Source: an uncultured Clostridia bacterium
Lineage (GTDB): Bacteria; Bacillota; Clostridia; Christensenellales; CAG-314
Direction: 5' to 3'
DNA: 9,416 nt
Assembly: GCA_937875645.1 (NCBI GenBank)
Contig: CALLXO010000186.1
Span: 1 to 9,416 of the forward strand
Shown here: in pieces, positions 1 through 6,676 of the stretch
Position numbering within the stretch: the stretch's first letter is position 1
Layout of the letters: every line of letters starts with the position of its first letter
Position numbers and translations under genes: made by a program
The notes under the pieces: model-generated
Seen by the model: the letters and a program-made list of their open reading frames with translations, nothing else
Told to the model about the DNA's origin: nothing
Database searches by the model: none

Positions 1-1
1 A

Positions 2-208
2 GTTGGTTTTGCGCTACATGCCAACCCCCAACCGGACCACATACCTTGTTACAGAGTGGTTTTTGCCGACGGTAGTCTTTCGCCCGCTTTCGCTTTTGGC
101 GGAATTAATATGCAACGCAAGCAGCTGAGGGAGGAGGGCGTGATTTTTGACAAAAACGGTAAAGTTTTGCCGGAATTCTTTTGTGATATAAGCGAAATCA
201 CTATTTAA
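2..208 (+). CDS. MGMT-family protein (O6-alkylguanine-DNA alkyltransferase-like), 3' end only
   Basis: The last 68 codons of an open frame entering from the left edge, ending in TAA at 206-208. The translation carries the C-terminal DNA-binding domain of methylated-DNA-protein cysteine methyltransferases: a VGFALHANP helix, the active-site segment IPCYRVV (Cys codon at 47-49), then a FAFGG turn and a QRKQLREEGV helix. Family members take an alkyl group from guanine O6 onto this Cys in a single-use suicide reaction. The usual active site is PCHRV; here the His is Tyr. The His normally helps activate the Cys, so activity may be altered. I recall short Clostridia MGMT-like proteins with PCYRV, so this is probably a subfamily trait and not damage. 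The alkyltransferase-like (ATL) proteins that lack the Cys are excluded, because the Cys is present. The N-terminus and promoter lie outside the window. Confidence 0.85.
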   Translation, partial: VGFALHANPQPDHIPCYRVVFADGSLSPAFAFGGINMQRKQLREEGVIFDKNGKVLPEFFCDISEITI

Positions 209-269
209 GCGTTATATGTAAATATATGTGCATATCTGCATATGTTCATATATTAATATCTTGCTTAAA
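204..269. repeat. AT-rich nested inverted repeat behind the MGMT gene
   Basis: TTTAAGC at 204-210 is complementary to GCTTAAA at 263-269. Inside it, AATATATG (221-228) is complementary to CATATATT (247-254). The centre holds GCATAT twice (230-235, 238-243). The outer arm overlaps the MGMT stop codon. There is no clear T-run, so a classical terminator is uncertain. It may be an mRNA 3'-end structure, or simply low-complexity AT sequence. Confidence 0.4.
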
Positions 270-322
270 AATATAGAATTTGTTAAAAAACAAAGTTTGC
301 TGAAATGAGCAAGTATCAATAA

Positions 323-351
323 TTGACATTTTTCCCCTGTTTTGTTATACT
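323..351 (+). promoter_or_regulatory. Consensus SigA promoter for the membrane protein gene
   Basis: TTGACA (323-328), a 17-bp spacer and TATACT (346-351): a perfect -35 and one mismatch in the -10. The predicted transcription start is about 358, only 3-4 nt before the ATG at 362. The TTG that would begin a longer reading frame at 323 is part of the -35 box, so that longer start is not credible. Confidence 0.85.
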
Positions 352-361
352 CATTTGGCGT

Positions 362-1102
362 ATGAAAAAATTTAACGGATATGCAAGTATTTTTGTGGGC
401 TTTTTGTGCTTAGGTATAGGTGTCTTTTTTGGTTTTACAGGCAGTTACGATTTTTTAATCGGTTTTAGCATAATTGCACTTGTGTTTTTTTATTTGGCAA
501 CGCAGTTTATTAAACATAATAAATATTATATCAATGCGCACAATTGTTTGTCTTTGCATTCTTTAAACACTGATAATATTAAGGATAAATTGCGTGACAA
601 CCTGCTTTCCTGCGGATTTGTGCTGTCCGAAGGATTTTATGTCAATAAGAATAATAAAAGTTTTGACGTTTACTTTACCACTTATGACAAGCACGATTTA
701 AAGGAAAAAGCGGCAAATGTAGCTTCTGCAATAGGATGCAATTATGAGTATTTGGAAAACAGTCTAAAAATCGGCGGTTTTTTATATAATGACGATTACG
801 AAAATTTGTTAATAAAATTAAGCAATACCGTAAGAGGATATGACAATCCGCTGTTTTACAATGACAAAAAAAGAAGCATAGTAATTATGGTTGACTTAAC
901 AGAGGAACGACCCTTACTAAAAAATTTATACTTTGTTGGATTAGTGCCTTTTCACCGTTCGTTTAAATACGACGCTTTAAATATGATAGAATTTGACACA
1001 ACCAAAGGCGTCGTCAATCTTGCTACCCGCTCTGATAGCCATGATGCAGAAAGTCGAAAAGTAATTAAAAGAATATTTAAAGACGTAATAAAGTTTTCGT
1101 AG
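362..1102 (+). CDS. Two-helix membrane protein of unknown function
   Basis: A 246-aa protein that I do not recognise. It starts with a short basic tail (MKKFNGY), followed by two hydrophobic segments at about residues 8-26 and 30-50 that should form a membrane hairpin with both ends inside the cell. A soluble part of about 195 residues follows, with mixed charge and no motif that I can name. The frame stays open upstream to 323, but a consensus promoter occupies 323-351, so the ATG at 362 is chosen. There is no Shine-Dalgarno sequence before it, and the predicted mRNA would have a leader of 0-4 nt. The gene is monocistronic: MGMT lies 153 bp upstream with its own end, and the next gene is convergent. 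The stop is TAG at 1100-1102. That the frame is real is supported by the promoter and by normal composition; the function is open. Confidence 0.8.
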   Translation: MKKFNGYASIFVGFLCLGIGVFFGFTGSYDFLIGFSIIALVFFYLATQFIKHNKYYINAHNCLSLHSLNTDNIKDKLRDNLLSCGFVLSEGFYVNKNNKSFDVYFTTYDKHDLKEKAANVASAIGCNYEYLENSLKIGGFLYNDDYENLLIKLSNTVRGYDNPLFYNDKKRSIVIMVDLTEERPLLKNLYFVGLVPFHRSFKYDALNMIEFDTTKGVVNLATRSDSHDAESRKVIKRIFKDVIKFS

Positions 1103-1204
1103 TTTTGGCTTTTAATCTCGTATAATAGGTTTGTTAGCCCTTTATTGTTTTTTCTAATTTTATATATTAATCAATAGTGAAAACTTTACAAAATCGCCTT
1201 AAAT

Positions 1205-2119
1205 TTAAAGCGTGTTGTAATATTTTAGCAGTTTATCCAATTTTTTTGAAAAACTTGCTATCAATTTTGTCGGTTTGATAACTTTAATTTTGTCCCCAAA
1301 AGTCAAAAGTTTATTTATTAAAAAATCATCGTAGGGTACGCTTGCAAAAGCCATATAACCCGTACCTTTTTTTATTAGTGAGTCTTCGCCCAACCATTCC
1401 TGCACCTCTGCCAAAATTTCCGCTTCTAAACTTATTGTTAAGTCAATATGCTCTCTTTCCTTTAAAAATTCGTTAAGCGTTTTTGTATCAAGGCAATAAT
1501 CACGCTGATTAAAATTTTCGTCAAAAAGCTTTACTCCTGAAATGCGGTTGATTTTAAAAAACCTAAAATCTTCCCGTGTGCGGCAATATGCGTAAATGTA
1601 CCAAACATTATCCTTATAAACAAACTTTAATGGCTCAATGTCTCTTATCGACAACAAACCAAACTTATCGTGATAGGTTATTTGCGTAAGCTGATTGTTT
1701 TTTGTGGCTCTACTAAGTGCATTAAATTTATTTTCAAATGCAGGCGAAAAACTTGTATCTATAACAATTTTATCCACAGAGGAGGAAAAAGCGCTACTCT
1801 CGTTTTTTCGCAATCCCTTGAGCTTATCCAAAACAGAAACACCTATTTCATCAATAGGCATAGCTTCGACACAGGCAATGAGTCGGTCGTATTCTGTTGG
1901 GGTAAAATACATCGAAGACAATCTAAAGCTGTCTAAAATGCTGTATCCGCCGTTGCGCCCCCTAAAACTAACGATGGGCACGCCACCTTCGCTTAGCGCA
2001 TCAATATATCTTATTACTGTGCGGCTGCTCACTTCGTATTTTAACGATAGTTCATATAACCCCACCTTCTTTTTTGACAAGAGAGTTATTAAAATACCTA
2101 CTAAAACACTGTTTTGCAT
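1205..2119 (-). CDS. WYL-domain transcriptional regulator (YafY/DeoR-like HTH)
   Basis: 304 aa. Residues about 5-58 form a winged helix-turn-helix of the HTH_11/DeoR type: LYELSLKYEVSSRTVIRYID as the helix pair, then a wing ending in GRNGGY. The middle, about residues 130-205, is a WYL domain: a QITYHDK strand, the WYIYAYC core (WYI in place of WYL) and the FRFFKINRI segment that usually follows. The last 80 residues fit the C-terminal WCX extension. WYL regulators bind nucleic acid or small ligands through this domain and act as repressors or activators; the ligand here cannot be told. The start is ATG at 2117-2119 with AGGAG five bases upstream (2125-2129). The gene is divergent from a 60-aa ORF, and the shared region contains several TTGAC half-sites, which suggests autoregulation and control of the neighbour (inference). 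Confidence 0.92.
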   Translation of the reverse strand: MQNSVLVGILITLLSKKKVGLYELSLKYEVSSRTVIRYIDALSEGGVPIVSFRGRNGGYSILDSFRLSSMYFTPTEYDRLIACVEAMPIDEIGVSVLDKLKGLRKNESSAFSSSVDKIVIDTSFSPAFENKFNALSRATKNNQLTQITYHDKFGLLSIRDIEPLKFVYKDNVWYIYAYCRTREDFRFFKINRISGVKLFDENFNQRDYCLDTKTLNEFLKEREHIDLTISLEAEILAEVQEWLGEDSLIKKGTGYMAFASVPYDDFLINKLLTFGDKIKVIKPTKLIASFSKKLDKLLKYYNTL

Positions 2120-2141
2120 TATTTCTCCTAACTTTGAAAGA

Positions 2142-2160
2142 ATTGACTATTTCTGTCAAT
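2142..2160. promoter_or_regulatory. Palindrome ATTGAC-N7-GTCAAT, candidate operator
   Basis: A perfect 6-bp inverted repeat with a 7-bp spacer in the leader of the WYL regulator gene. A third copy of the half-site, GTCAAT, lies at 2171-2176, eleven bases after the second arm. HTH dimers commonly bind this geometry. Binding here would block transcription of the regulator (inference). Confidence 0.55.
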
Positions 2161-2189
2161 AATACATTTAGTCAATATTTCTTTAAATT

Positions 2190-2219
2190 ATTTTAAAATA
2201 CATGACAGACAGTTGTCAA
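2190..2219 (-). promoter_or_regulatory. Probable promoter of the WYL regulator gene
   Basis: On the minus strand, TTGACA (2219-2214), an 18-bp spacer and TAAAAT (2195-2190) give a perfect -35 and a 5/6 -10. The predicted start near 2183 leaves a leader of about 64 nt that contains the ATTGAC palindrome. A second, weaker candidate is TTGACT (2175-2170) with AATAGT (2151-2146). Confidence 0.6.
2203..2218. promoter_or_regulatory. Palindrome TGACA-N6-TGTCA between the divergent promoters
   Basis: A 5-bp inverted repeat related to the TTGAC half-sites at 2142-2176. It overlaps the -35 box of the WYL gene and the expected -35 area of the divergent 60-aa ORF, so one bound protein could affect both. 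Confidence 0.45.
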
Positions 2220-2227
2220 GTATATTG

Positions 2228-2246
2228 TTGTATAATGTTGATACAA
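2228..2246. promoter_or_regulatory. -10 box with overlapping palindrome for the 60-aa ORF
   Basis: TATAAT at 2231-2236 is a perfect -10 for the plus-strand small gene. The best -35 is only CAGACA (2206-2211) at a 19-bp spacing. A palindrome, TTGTAT-N7-ATACAA (2228-2246), covers the -10 and the predicted start near 2243, with the same 6-7-6 geometry as the palindrome at 2142-2160. A good -10 with a poor -35 suggests the promoter is regulated. Confidence 0.5.
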
Positions 2247-2266
2247 TAAAAAAGCGAGGATTAATA

Positions 2267-2449
2267 ATGAAAACAAAAAAGTATGACCTTAAACAAATTT
2301 ATCAAAAACTGTTAAACGATGAAATACCGCAAAGTTACGTTGATTTTGTAGTATCACGTTGTTTGATAGATAAGCAAGCATCACAAACAGATACAAATAA
2401 AAATATGAGCGCGGCAGTCATTTACCCAAAACTATATAATAAAATATAA
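2267..2449 (+). CDS. Small protein of unknown function, divergent from the WYL regulator
   Basis: 60 aa, not recognised. The N-terminal half is basic and probably helical (MKTKKYDLKQIYQKLLND), followed by IPQSYVDFVVSRCLIDK and a polar tail. There is no membrane segment or signal peptide. The frame is open from 2213, but ATG at 2267 is chosen because GAGGA lies at 2256-2260, six bases upstream, and a TATAAT -10 at 2231-2236 would start the mRNA near 2243. The gene sits head-to-head with the WYL regulator across a palindrome-rich region, the usual position of a regulator's main target. It ends 17 bp from the 3' end of convergent murG, and I see no terminator between them. A real small gene is likely, though its length leaves some doubt. 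Confidence 0.65.
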   Translation: MKTKKYDLKQIYQKLLNDEIPQSYVDFVVSRCLIDKQASQTDTNKNMSAAVIYPKLYNKI

Positions 2450-2466
2450 CAGAACAATTGAGTTTG

Positions 2467-3501
2467 CTAATGGATGTTAGCCGCAGAATAAATGGTTTTT
2501 AGTATGTCAAGCGTTCCGTCTATCTTAACTGCTTTTTGACCTTGTTTAAATAACGGAATTTTTGCATGCATCTGTATTATTTTATTGGCGAGCTGCTCGG
2601 CATAAAATTCTCCTGTGAGAATTGCTCCGCATCCTTTTTTTGCAAAATATTGTGCGTTTAATACTTGTTCTCCCCGTGTTGCCCCTGTAAGCGGAATGGA
2701 CAAAAAGGGGACGTTTAGGGCAACAAGTTCGCAAAGTGTGTTTGCGCCCCCTCGTGTAACGCAAAAGCTACTCGCTTTAATGACGTCGTAAATATTATCT
2801 AAAAATTCAATTGAATGAAAGCCGACTGCATTATTTACCTCTTTGTTTTTGCCAGTAACTACAAAAATATCAAACTTGCGTTTTAAGCGTGGATACACTT
2901 CTTCTGCAAAAGTATTAAGCTGCTTAGCACCTTGACTACCGCCTAAAAAAAGCAAAATAGGTTTGTGTCCGTCAAAGTCCATAGTTTTTAATCCACGTAC
3001 CTTATCGGCGGAATAAATCTCTTGGCGAATTGGACAGCCAACCTGCATCGCTTTTTTTATTTGGCTGCATTCAAAAGAGGTCAAAAAAGCAAAAGACTTT
3101 TTGGCGCAAAGTTTGTTGGTCAAACCGACGCTTACATCGCTCTCGTGTACAATAACAGGTATTTTAAGACAATTGCCCGCTATTGCCACAGGCAGACTAA
3201 CGTAGCCACCCTTAGAAAAAATGACATCAGGACGTATTTGGTTTAATGCTTTTTTGCATTGAGAAATACTTGCAATAAGCTTAAAGGGCAGCAAACAATT
3301 AGACAACGAAAAACTGCGTTTAAACTTGGCAGCTTGTATCTCCACATAATTCACGTTTGCTGTCTTATCAGCTGTCAGCCGCTTTTCCATACCGTCGCCG
3401 CCGAAATAGTATACTTCATCTTCTGGTTTTAGGCAGTTGATAAGCGCAATATTAGGCATGACATGACCTGCCGTACCCCCTCCGGTAAATACAATCCTCA
3501 T
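2467..3501 (-). CDS. murG: UDP-N-acetylglucosamine--undecaprenyl-PP-MurNAc-pentapeptide GlcNAc transferase (MurG)
   Basis: 344 aa, the usual MurG length. It adds GlcNAc from UDP-GlcNAc to lipid I, making lipid II on the inner face of the membrane. The order of motifs is that of a GT-B fold family 28 enzyme: GGGTAGHVMPN (residues 7-17, lipid-phosphate loop), FSKGGYVSLPVAIAG (95-109), HESDVSVGLTNK (119-130), GGSQGAKQLN (187-196), then the UDP-GlcNAc site TRGGANTLCELVAL (249-262, with Glu258) and TRGEQVLNA (275-283). The wording of the last two blocks is the Clostridia/Bacillus type, not the E. coli type. The gene stands alone and not in a dcw cell-wall cluster. The start has no Shine-Dalgarno sequence; a TATACT box ends six bases before the ATG, so the transcript may be leaderless. 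It is divergent from the riboswitch-controlled ATPase. Confidence 0.95.
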   Translation of the reverse strand: MRIVFTGGGTAGHVMPNIALINCLKPEDEVYYFGGDGMEKRLTADKTANVNYVEIQAAKFKRSFSLSNCLLPFKLIASISQCKKALNQIRPDVIFSKGGYVSLPVAIAGNCLKIPVIVHESDVSVGLTNKLCAKKSFAFLTSFECSQIKKAMQVGCPIRQEIYSADKVRGLKTMDFDGHKPILLFLGGSQGAKQLNTFAEEVYPRLKRKFDIFVVTGKNKEVNNAVGFHSIEFLDNIYDVIKASSFCVTRGGANTLCELVALNVPFLSIPLTGATRGEQVLNAQYFAKKGCGAILTGEFYAEQLANKIIQMHAKIPLFKQGQKAVKIDGTLDILKTIYSAANIH

Positions 3502-3507
3502 AATAAT

Positions 3508-3513
3508 AGTATA
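3508..3513 (-). promoter_or_regulatory. -10 box placed for a leaderless murG transcript
   Basis: The minus strand reads TATACT at 3513-3508. Six bases separate it from the A of the murG ATG at 3501, so the normal start distance falls on that A. The -35 is weak (TAGATT at 3537-3532, 18-bp spacer). There is no Shine-Dalgarno sequence in the 30 bases upstream. Confidence 0.5.
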
Positions 3514-3569
3514 TGCTTTTTTAAATGCAAAAATCTACAGAAAAAAGGGGTGCAAATGTAATTATTTTC

Positions 3570-3599
3570 TTGACAAAAGCTAAATATATTGTGTATAAT
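3570..3599 (+). promoter_or_regulatory. SigA promoter of the riboswitch-ATPase transcript
   Basis: TTGACA (3570-3575), an 18-bp spacer and TATAAT (3594-3599): both boxes are perfect. The predicted start near 3606 lies just before the riboswitch P1 stem at 3611. Confidence 0.85.
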
Positions 3600-3610
3600 A
3601 ACGTCAATCC

Positions 3611-3704
3611 TTTCAAAAGGGAGTAGTTTAAAAGTGTCCGCCAACAATACGAAGGTAACTTCTGGCGGCGCTTAACCTAATCAGGTTTGACAAGACTTTT
3701 GAAA
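3611..3704 (+). ncRNA. yybP-ykoY (Mn2+-sensing) riboswitch aptamer
   Basis: P1 is TTTCAAAAG (3611-3619) with CTTTTGAAA (3696-3704), nine perfect pairs. The strands bordering it are the hallmark of the class: GGGAGTAG (3619-3626) on the 5' side and CAAGA (3691-3695) on the 3' side. The middle arm pairs AAGTG/CGCTT (3632-3636, 3669-3673) and CCGCCA/TGGCGG (3638-3643, 3663-3668). It then has the second conserved loop, CAATACG (3645-3651), and a GAAG-GTAA-CTTC tetraloop hairpin (3651-3662). A last hairpin, AACCT/AGGTT (3674-3687), precedes the 3' P1 strand. yybP-ykoY RNAs bind Mn2+ between the two loops and usually switch on manganese exporters, including the Lactococcus P-type ATPase YoaB. The gene downstream is a P-type ATPase, which fits. 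Confidence 0.88.
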
Positions 3705-3741
3705 AAGTGACATTCACTTTTTTAAAGTCTTTTTTGTTTTT
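3692..3741 (+). terminator. Riboswitch expression platform: intrinsic terminator sharing the P1 strand
   Basis: AAGACTTT (3692-3699) pairs with AAAGTCTT (3724-3731), and AAAAAGTGA (3702-3710) with TCACTTTTT (3714-3722) around a CAT loop; a T-rich tract runs to 3741. The lower part uses the 3' strand of P1 (3696-3704), so the aptamer and the complete terminator exclude each other. Ligand-stabilised P1 should allow read-through, making Mn2+ an ON signal. The helix is AU-rich, so its strength is uncertain. Confidence 0.75.
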
Positions 3742-3754
3742 GGAGGCAAATAAA

Positions 3755-6382
3755 ATGAACTATTACAATATGTCTAAACAGCAAGCGTTAGAGGAAACGC
3801 AAAGCTCGGAAGACCTCGGTTTAACGGCACAAGAGGCGGCGGATAGACTTTCAAAATACGGAGCTAACGCCTTGGCGCAAGCAAAACGCAAAAGCATTAT
3901 AATAAAATTTTTAGAGCAGTTTACTGACATTATGATTATTATGCTATTGGTTGCGGCAGCAGTATCAGCGATTATTTCTATTGTGCAAGGTAATTACGGC
4001 GAACTAATTGACAGCGGAATAATTCTCTTAATCGTCATAGTAAACGCTATTATCGGCGTTGTGCAGCAAAACAAAGCAGAAAACGCCTTGTCTGCGCTAA
4101 AAAACATAAATAAACCCTATTGCAAAGTGTTACGTGACGGCGTTACAAAAAGTATAAATACTGAGGATTTAGTAGTAGGGGACATAGTATTTTTGGAGGC
4201 AGGCGATATTGTGCCTGCTGACTTGCGTCTTATCTCTTCTGCTCTTTTAAAAATTGACGAATCCGCTTTAACGGGAGAATCTGTCCCTGTCGAAAAGGAT
4301 TTTGATATTATTTTAGACCCTGCAATGCCTTTGGGGGACAGAAGAAATATGGCTTTTTCTGGCGGAAGTGTAGCATACGGGCGGGGCAGCGGTGTTGTAA
4401 TAGCTACCGGCATGAACACACAAGTGGGTAAAATTGCAGAAATGCTAACGCAAAATACCACTACAACAACGCCGCTACAAAAGCAATTGGGCAAAACTGC
4501 AAAAGTACTCAGCCTCATCGTTTTAGTTGTCGCAGCTATTATTTTTGTCGCGGCAGTAATCACCCGTACTCCTGTAATGGATGCCTTTATGACGGCGGTC
4601 GCAATAGCTGTTGCCGCAATCCCTGAGGGGTTGCCGGCAGTTGTTACAATTGTGCTTGCAATAGGCGTCACTCGTATGAGCAAACGAAACGCCATTATCA
4701 AAAACTTGCCGGCTGTGGAAACTTTGGGTTGCTGTGAAATAATTTGCAGCGACAAAACAGGCACTCTGACGCTAAACAAAATGACGGTAAAGGAAATTTT
4801 TACAATAGACGAAAACAGTCAGATAGACAGAGACTTATTGCTACGGACTTTAGTTTTATGTAACGACAGCATTTATTCTGAAGGGAAATATTTGGGCGAC
4901 CCGACAGAAACAGCTCTCACCGATTTTGCCGCTTCCCTTAACATGCAGCCGGAAAATATACGCAAGGAGTGGGAGCGTGTAGGTGAAATTCCCTTTGACA
5001 GCGTACGCAAGCTTATGACTACTATTAACTCTGACGGCAATCAAAAAATCGCCTATATAAAGGGCGCAATGGACATAATGTTAGAAAGATGTGCCTTTAT
5101 TATGGATAAAGGACAGGTAAGGGAAATTACTTTACAGGACAAGGAAAAAATCCTTAAAGTTAATCACAAATTGGCACGCAAAGCGCTTAGGATTTTGGGC
5201 GTAGCAATAAATATGGAGTTAGACAACCCCGAAAACAATATGGTTTTTGTAGGGTTGGTGGGCATGATAGACCCGCCCCGTCCCGAAGTAAAGGATGCTG
5301 TAAGAGTATGTTTTAGGGCAGGGTTGCGACCGCTTATGATTACAGGCGACCATGCCGACACCGCCGCTGCAATTGCGCAGGAGATAGGCATTTTGCGTAC
5401 TGGCGACAAAATAATTACCGGCATTGAGATACAAAAAATGTCTCAGGAGCAATTTATTTCTGTCATAAAAGAATATAGCGTTTTTGCAAGGGTAAGTCCA
5501 GAAGACAAAGTTAGGATAGTAAAAGCATATCAAAGTTTTGGTAACGTAGTAGCGATGACGGGGGATGGCGTTAACGATGCCCCCAGTATTAAGCAAGCGG
5601 ACATAGGCATAGGCATGGGCATTACAGGTACAGAAGTGAGCAAGGGTGCCGCAGATATGATACTTACCGATGACAATTTTGCAACAATTGTTAACGCCGT
5701 TGAGGAAGGCCGCAAGATTTTTGCCAACATAAAAAAAGCAGTGCAGTTTTTGCTTTCGGCAAACATAGCAGAAGTATTGTGCTTGTTTATTGCAACGCTG
5801 TTTTTACAGACAGAATTTTTAACTCCCGTGCTGATTTTGTGGATAAACCTCGTTACAGATAGTTTGCCCGCCTTAAGTTTAGGCATGGAACGTGCCGAAT
5901 CGGACGTTATGGAGCTTCCGCCTCGCAATGCCAAAAGAAGTCTTTTTTATGGCAAAACGGGTAAAGATATCTTGATTCAAGGAGTTATGCAAACGGCGCT
6001 TGTTATGTTGGCGTTTAGCTTAGGAGCATATGTTTTGCCGGACAGAGTCAACCATAGTATTGCGGTTTCCATGGCTTTTGTAAGCCTTTGTGCAATTCAG
6101 CTTTTTCACAGCTACAACTTAAAGTCTCAAGACCACAGCATACTTAACAAAAGAGTACTTAACAACAAATGGCTTAACCTTTCTTTTGTAATAGGGTTTG
6201 CGTTGATTATCCCTGTTGTTATGGTGCCTGCGTTAAACTCAGTATTTGGTACAACTCCGCTAAATCTTTTGGAGTGGGCGATTTCTATCGGTTGCGGAAT
6301 AGCAATTATTCCTTTTGTGGAAATTCAAAAATTAATTGAAAACGCTATTATTAAACGTTCTAAGAAAAAGCAAAAAACATAA
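3755..6382 (+). CDS. Cation-translocating P-type ATPase (Ca2+/Mn2+ type, SERCA/PMCA-like exporter)
   Basis: 875 aa. It pumps divalent cations out of the cytoplasm at the cost of ATP. ATG at 3755 is chosen over the longer frame from 3707 because TGGAGG (3741-3746) lies eight bases before it and the upstream part belongs to the riboswitch terminator. An N-terminal cation-ATPase domain is followed by membrane helices M1-M2 (about 57-103), an actuator domain with TGES at 173-176, M3-M4 (about 250-305) with PEGLP (Glu291), the phosphorylated Asp333 in DKTGTLT, the nucleotide-site KGA at 436, the hinge TGDGVND (602-608), and M5-M10. The Ca2+-site residues of SERCA are mostly kept: Glu291 (E309), Asn670 and Glu673 in M5 (N768, E771), Asn698, Thr701 and Asp702 in M6 (N796, T799, D800). 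Gln782 probably replaces E908 in M8, as in PMCA pumps. Sequence alone suggests Ca2+; the yybP-ykoY leader argues that Mn2+ is a physiological substrate. Confidence 0.93.
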   Translation: MNYYNMSKQQALEETQSSEDLGLTAQEAADRLSKYGANALAQAKRKSIIIKFLEQFTDIMIIMLLVAAAVSAIISIVQGNYGELIDSGIILLIVIVNAIIGVVQQNKAENALSALKNINKPYCKVLRDGVTKSINTEDLVVGDIVFLEAGDIVPADLRLISSALLKIDESALTGESVPVEKDFDIILDPAMPLGDRRNMAFSGGSVAYGRGSGVVIATGMNTQVGKIAEMLTQNTTTTTPLQKQLGKTAKVLSLIVLVVAAIIFVAAVITRTPVMDAFMTAVAIAVAAIPEGLPAVVTIVLAIGVTRMSKRNAIIKNLPAVETLGCCEIICSDKTGTLTLNKMTVKEIFTIDENSQIDRDLLLRTLVLCNDSIYSEGKYLGDPTETALTDFAASLNMQPENIRKEWERVGEIPFDSVRKLMTTINSDGNQKIAYIKGAMDIMLERCAFIMDKGQVREITLQDKEKILKVNHKLARKALRILGVAINMELDNPENNMVFVGLVGMIDPPRPEVKDAVRVCFRAGLRPLMITGDHADTAAAIAQEIGILRTGDKIITGIEIQKMSQEQFISVIKEYSVFARVSPEDKVRIVKAYQSFGNVVAMTGDGVNDAPSIKQADIGIGMGITGTEVSKGAADMILTDDNFATIVNAVEEGRKIFANIKKAVQFLLSANIAEVLCLFIATLFLQTEFLTPVLILWINLVTDSLPALSLGMERAESDVMELPPRNAKRSLFYGKTGKDILIQGVMQTALVMLAFSLGAYVLPDRVNHSIAVSMAFVSLCAIQLFHSYNLKSQDHSILNKRVLNNKWLNLSFVIGFALIIPVVMVPALNSVFGTTPLNLLEWAISIGCGIAIIPFVEIQKLIENAIIKRSKKKQKT

Positions 6383-6398
6383 TGGTGGACAAATAAAA

Positions 6399-6446
6399 AG
6401 ATAAAGCAAAATAGAGATAAAGCAAAATAGAGATAAAGCAAAGAAA
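6399..6446 (+). repeat. 16-bp direct tandem repeat, three copies, after the ATPase gene
   Basis: The unit AGATAAAGCAAAATAG occurs exactly at 6399-6414 and 6415-6430. A third copy at 6431-6446 matches for the first 12 bases and then drifts. It lies 17 bp after the ATPase stop codon and before the terminator. It probably arose by replication slippage; copy number may vary between strains (inference). Confidence 0.9.
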
Positions 6447-6527
6447 TCAAATATAAAATAAGGAGCTGTCTAAAAATAGACGGCTCCTTTAAATTTAAAC
6501 AGAAAATAATTTTAAAATATTTGATTT
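6444..6527. repeat. 11-bp inverted repeat enclosing the ATPase terminator
   Basis: AAATCAAATAT (6444-6454) is the exact reverse complement of ATATTTGATTT (6517-6527), with the terminator hairpin between them. AAATCAAAT appears again at 6550-6558. It could be a base stem of the mRNA 3' end or a small mobile-element relic. AT richness raises the odds of chance. Confidence 0.5.
6460..6490 (+). terminator. Intrinsic terminator of the ATPase transcript
   Basis: AAGGAGC (6460-6466) pairs with GCTCCTT (6483-6489) and GTCTA (6468-6472) with TAGAC (6477-6481), joined by a T-G wobble, with an AAAA loop. This gives 13 pairs, followed by a short T tract that soon becomes AAATTTAAA. The A-rich side upstream may let it work weakly on the other strand. 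Confidence 0.85.
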
Positions 6528-6676
6528 ATCAAACGTTCTCATTTATGTGAAATCAAATCTTTATTCCAATAGCTGTTTTCTATTGATTGCTAGTACTGTA
6601 TTTATTTTTAACTTTGGTGCTTAAAACATCTGACGTAAAACTATACATAATATGCTATGCTTAAACTAATAAAAGG
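6491..6676. other. Gene-poor AT-rich stretch
   Basis: Apart from the inverted-repeat arm at 6517-6527 and its partial copy at 6550-6558, I find no open frame, RNA gene or strong promoter on either strand in these bases. Confidence 0.6.

Noticed and set aside
209..322. Repeated ATATG/CATAT units as a possible CRISPR-like or iteron array
   Set aside because: The repeats are too short and irregular, with no constant spacing; AT-rich sequence and a simple hairpin explain them.
323..361. N-terminal extension of the membrane protein from TTG at 323
   Set aside because: These bases are the -35 box, spacer and -10 box of its own promoter, so they cannot all lie inside its mRNA.
1670..2162. Plus-strand open frames opposite the WYL gene (88 and 155 aa)
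   Set aside because: They are antisense to a well-supported gene and have no start signals or recognisable protein features.
2213..2266. Longer start of the 60-aa protein at 2213
   Set aside because: It would place the TATAAT -10 and its palindrome inside the coding region; ATG 2267 has its own GAGGA site.
3707..3754. N-terminal extension of the ATPase from 3707
   Set aside because: This stretch forms the riboswitch terminator hairpin and T-run; ATG 3755 has a TGGAGG site eight bases upstream.
4117..5934. Several minus-strand open frames of 62-220 aa opposite the ATPase gene
   Set aside because: They are shadows of the codon pattern of the ATPase gene; low-complexity Ala/Thr/Ile-rich translations show no domain.
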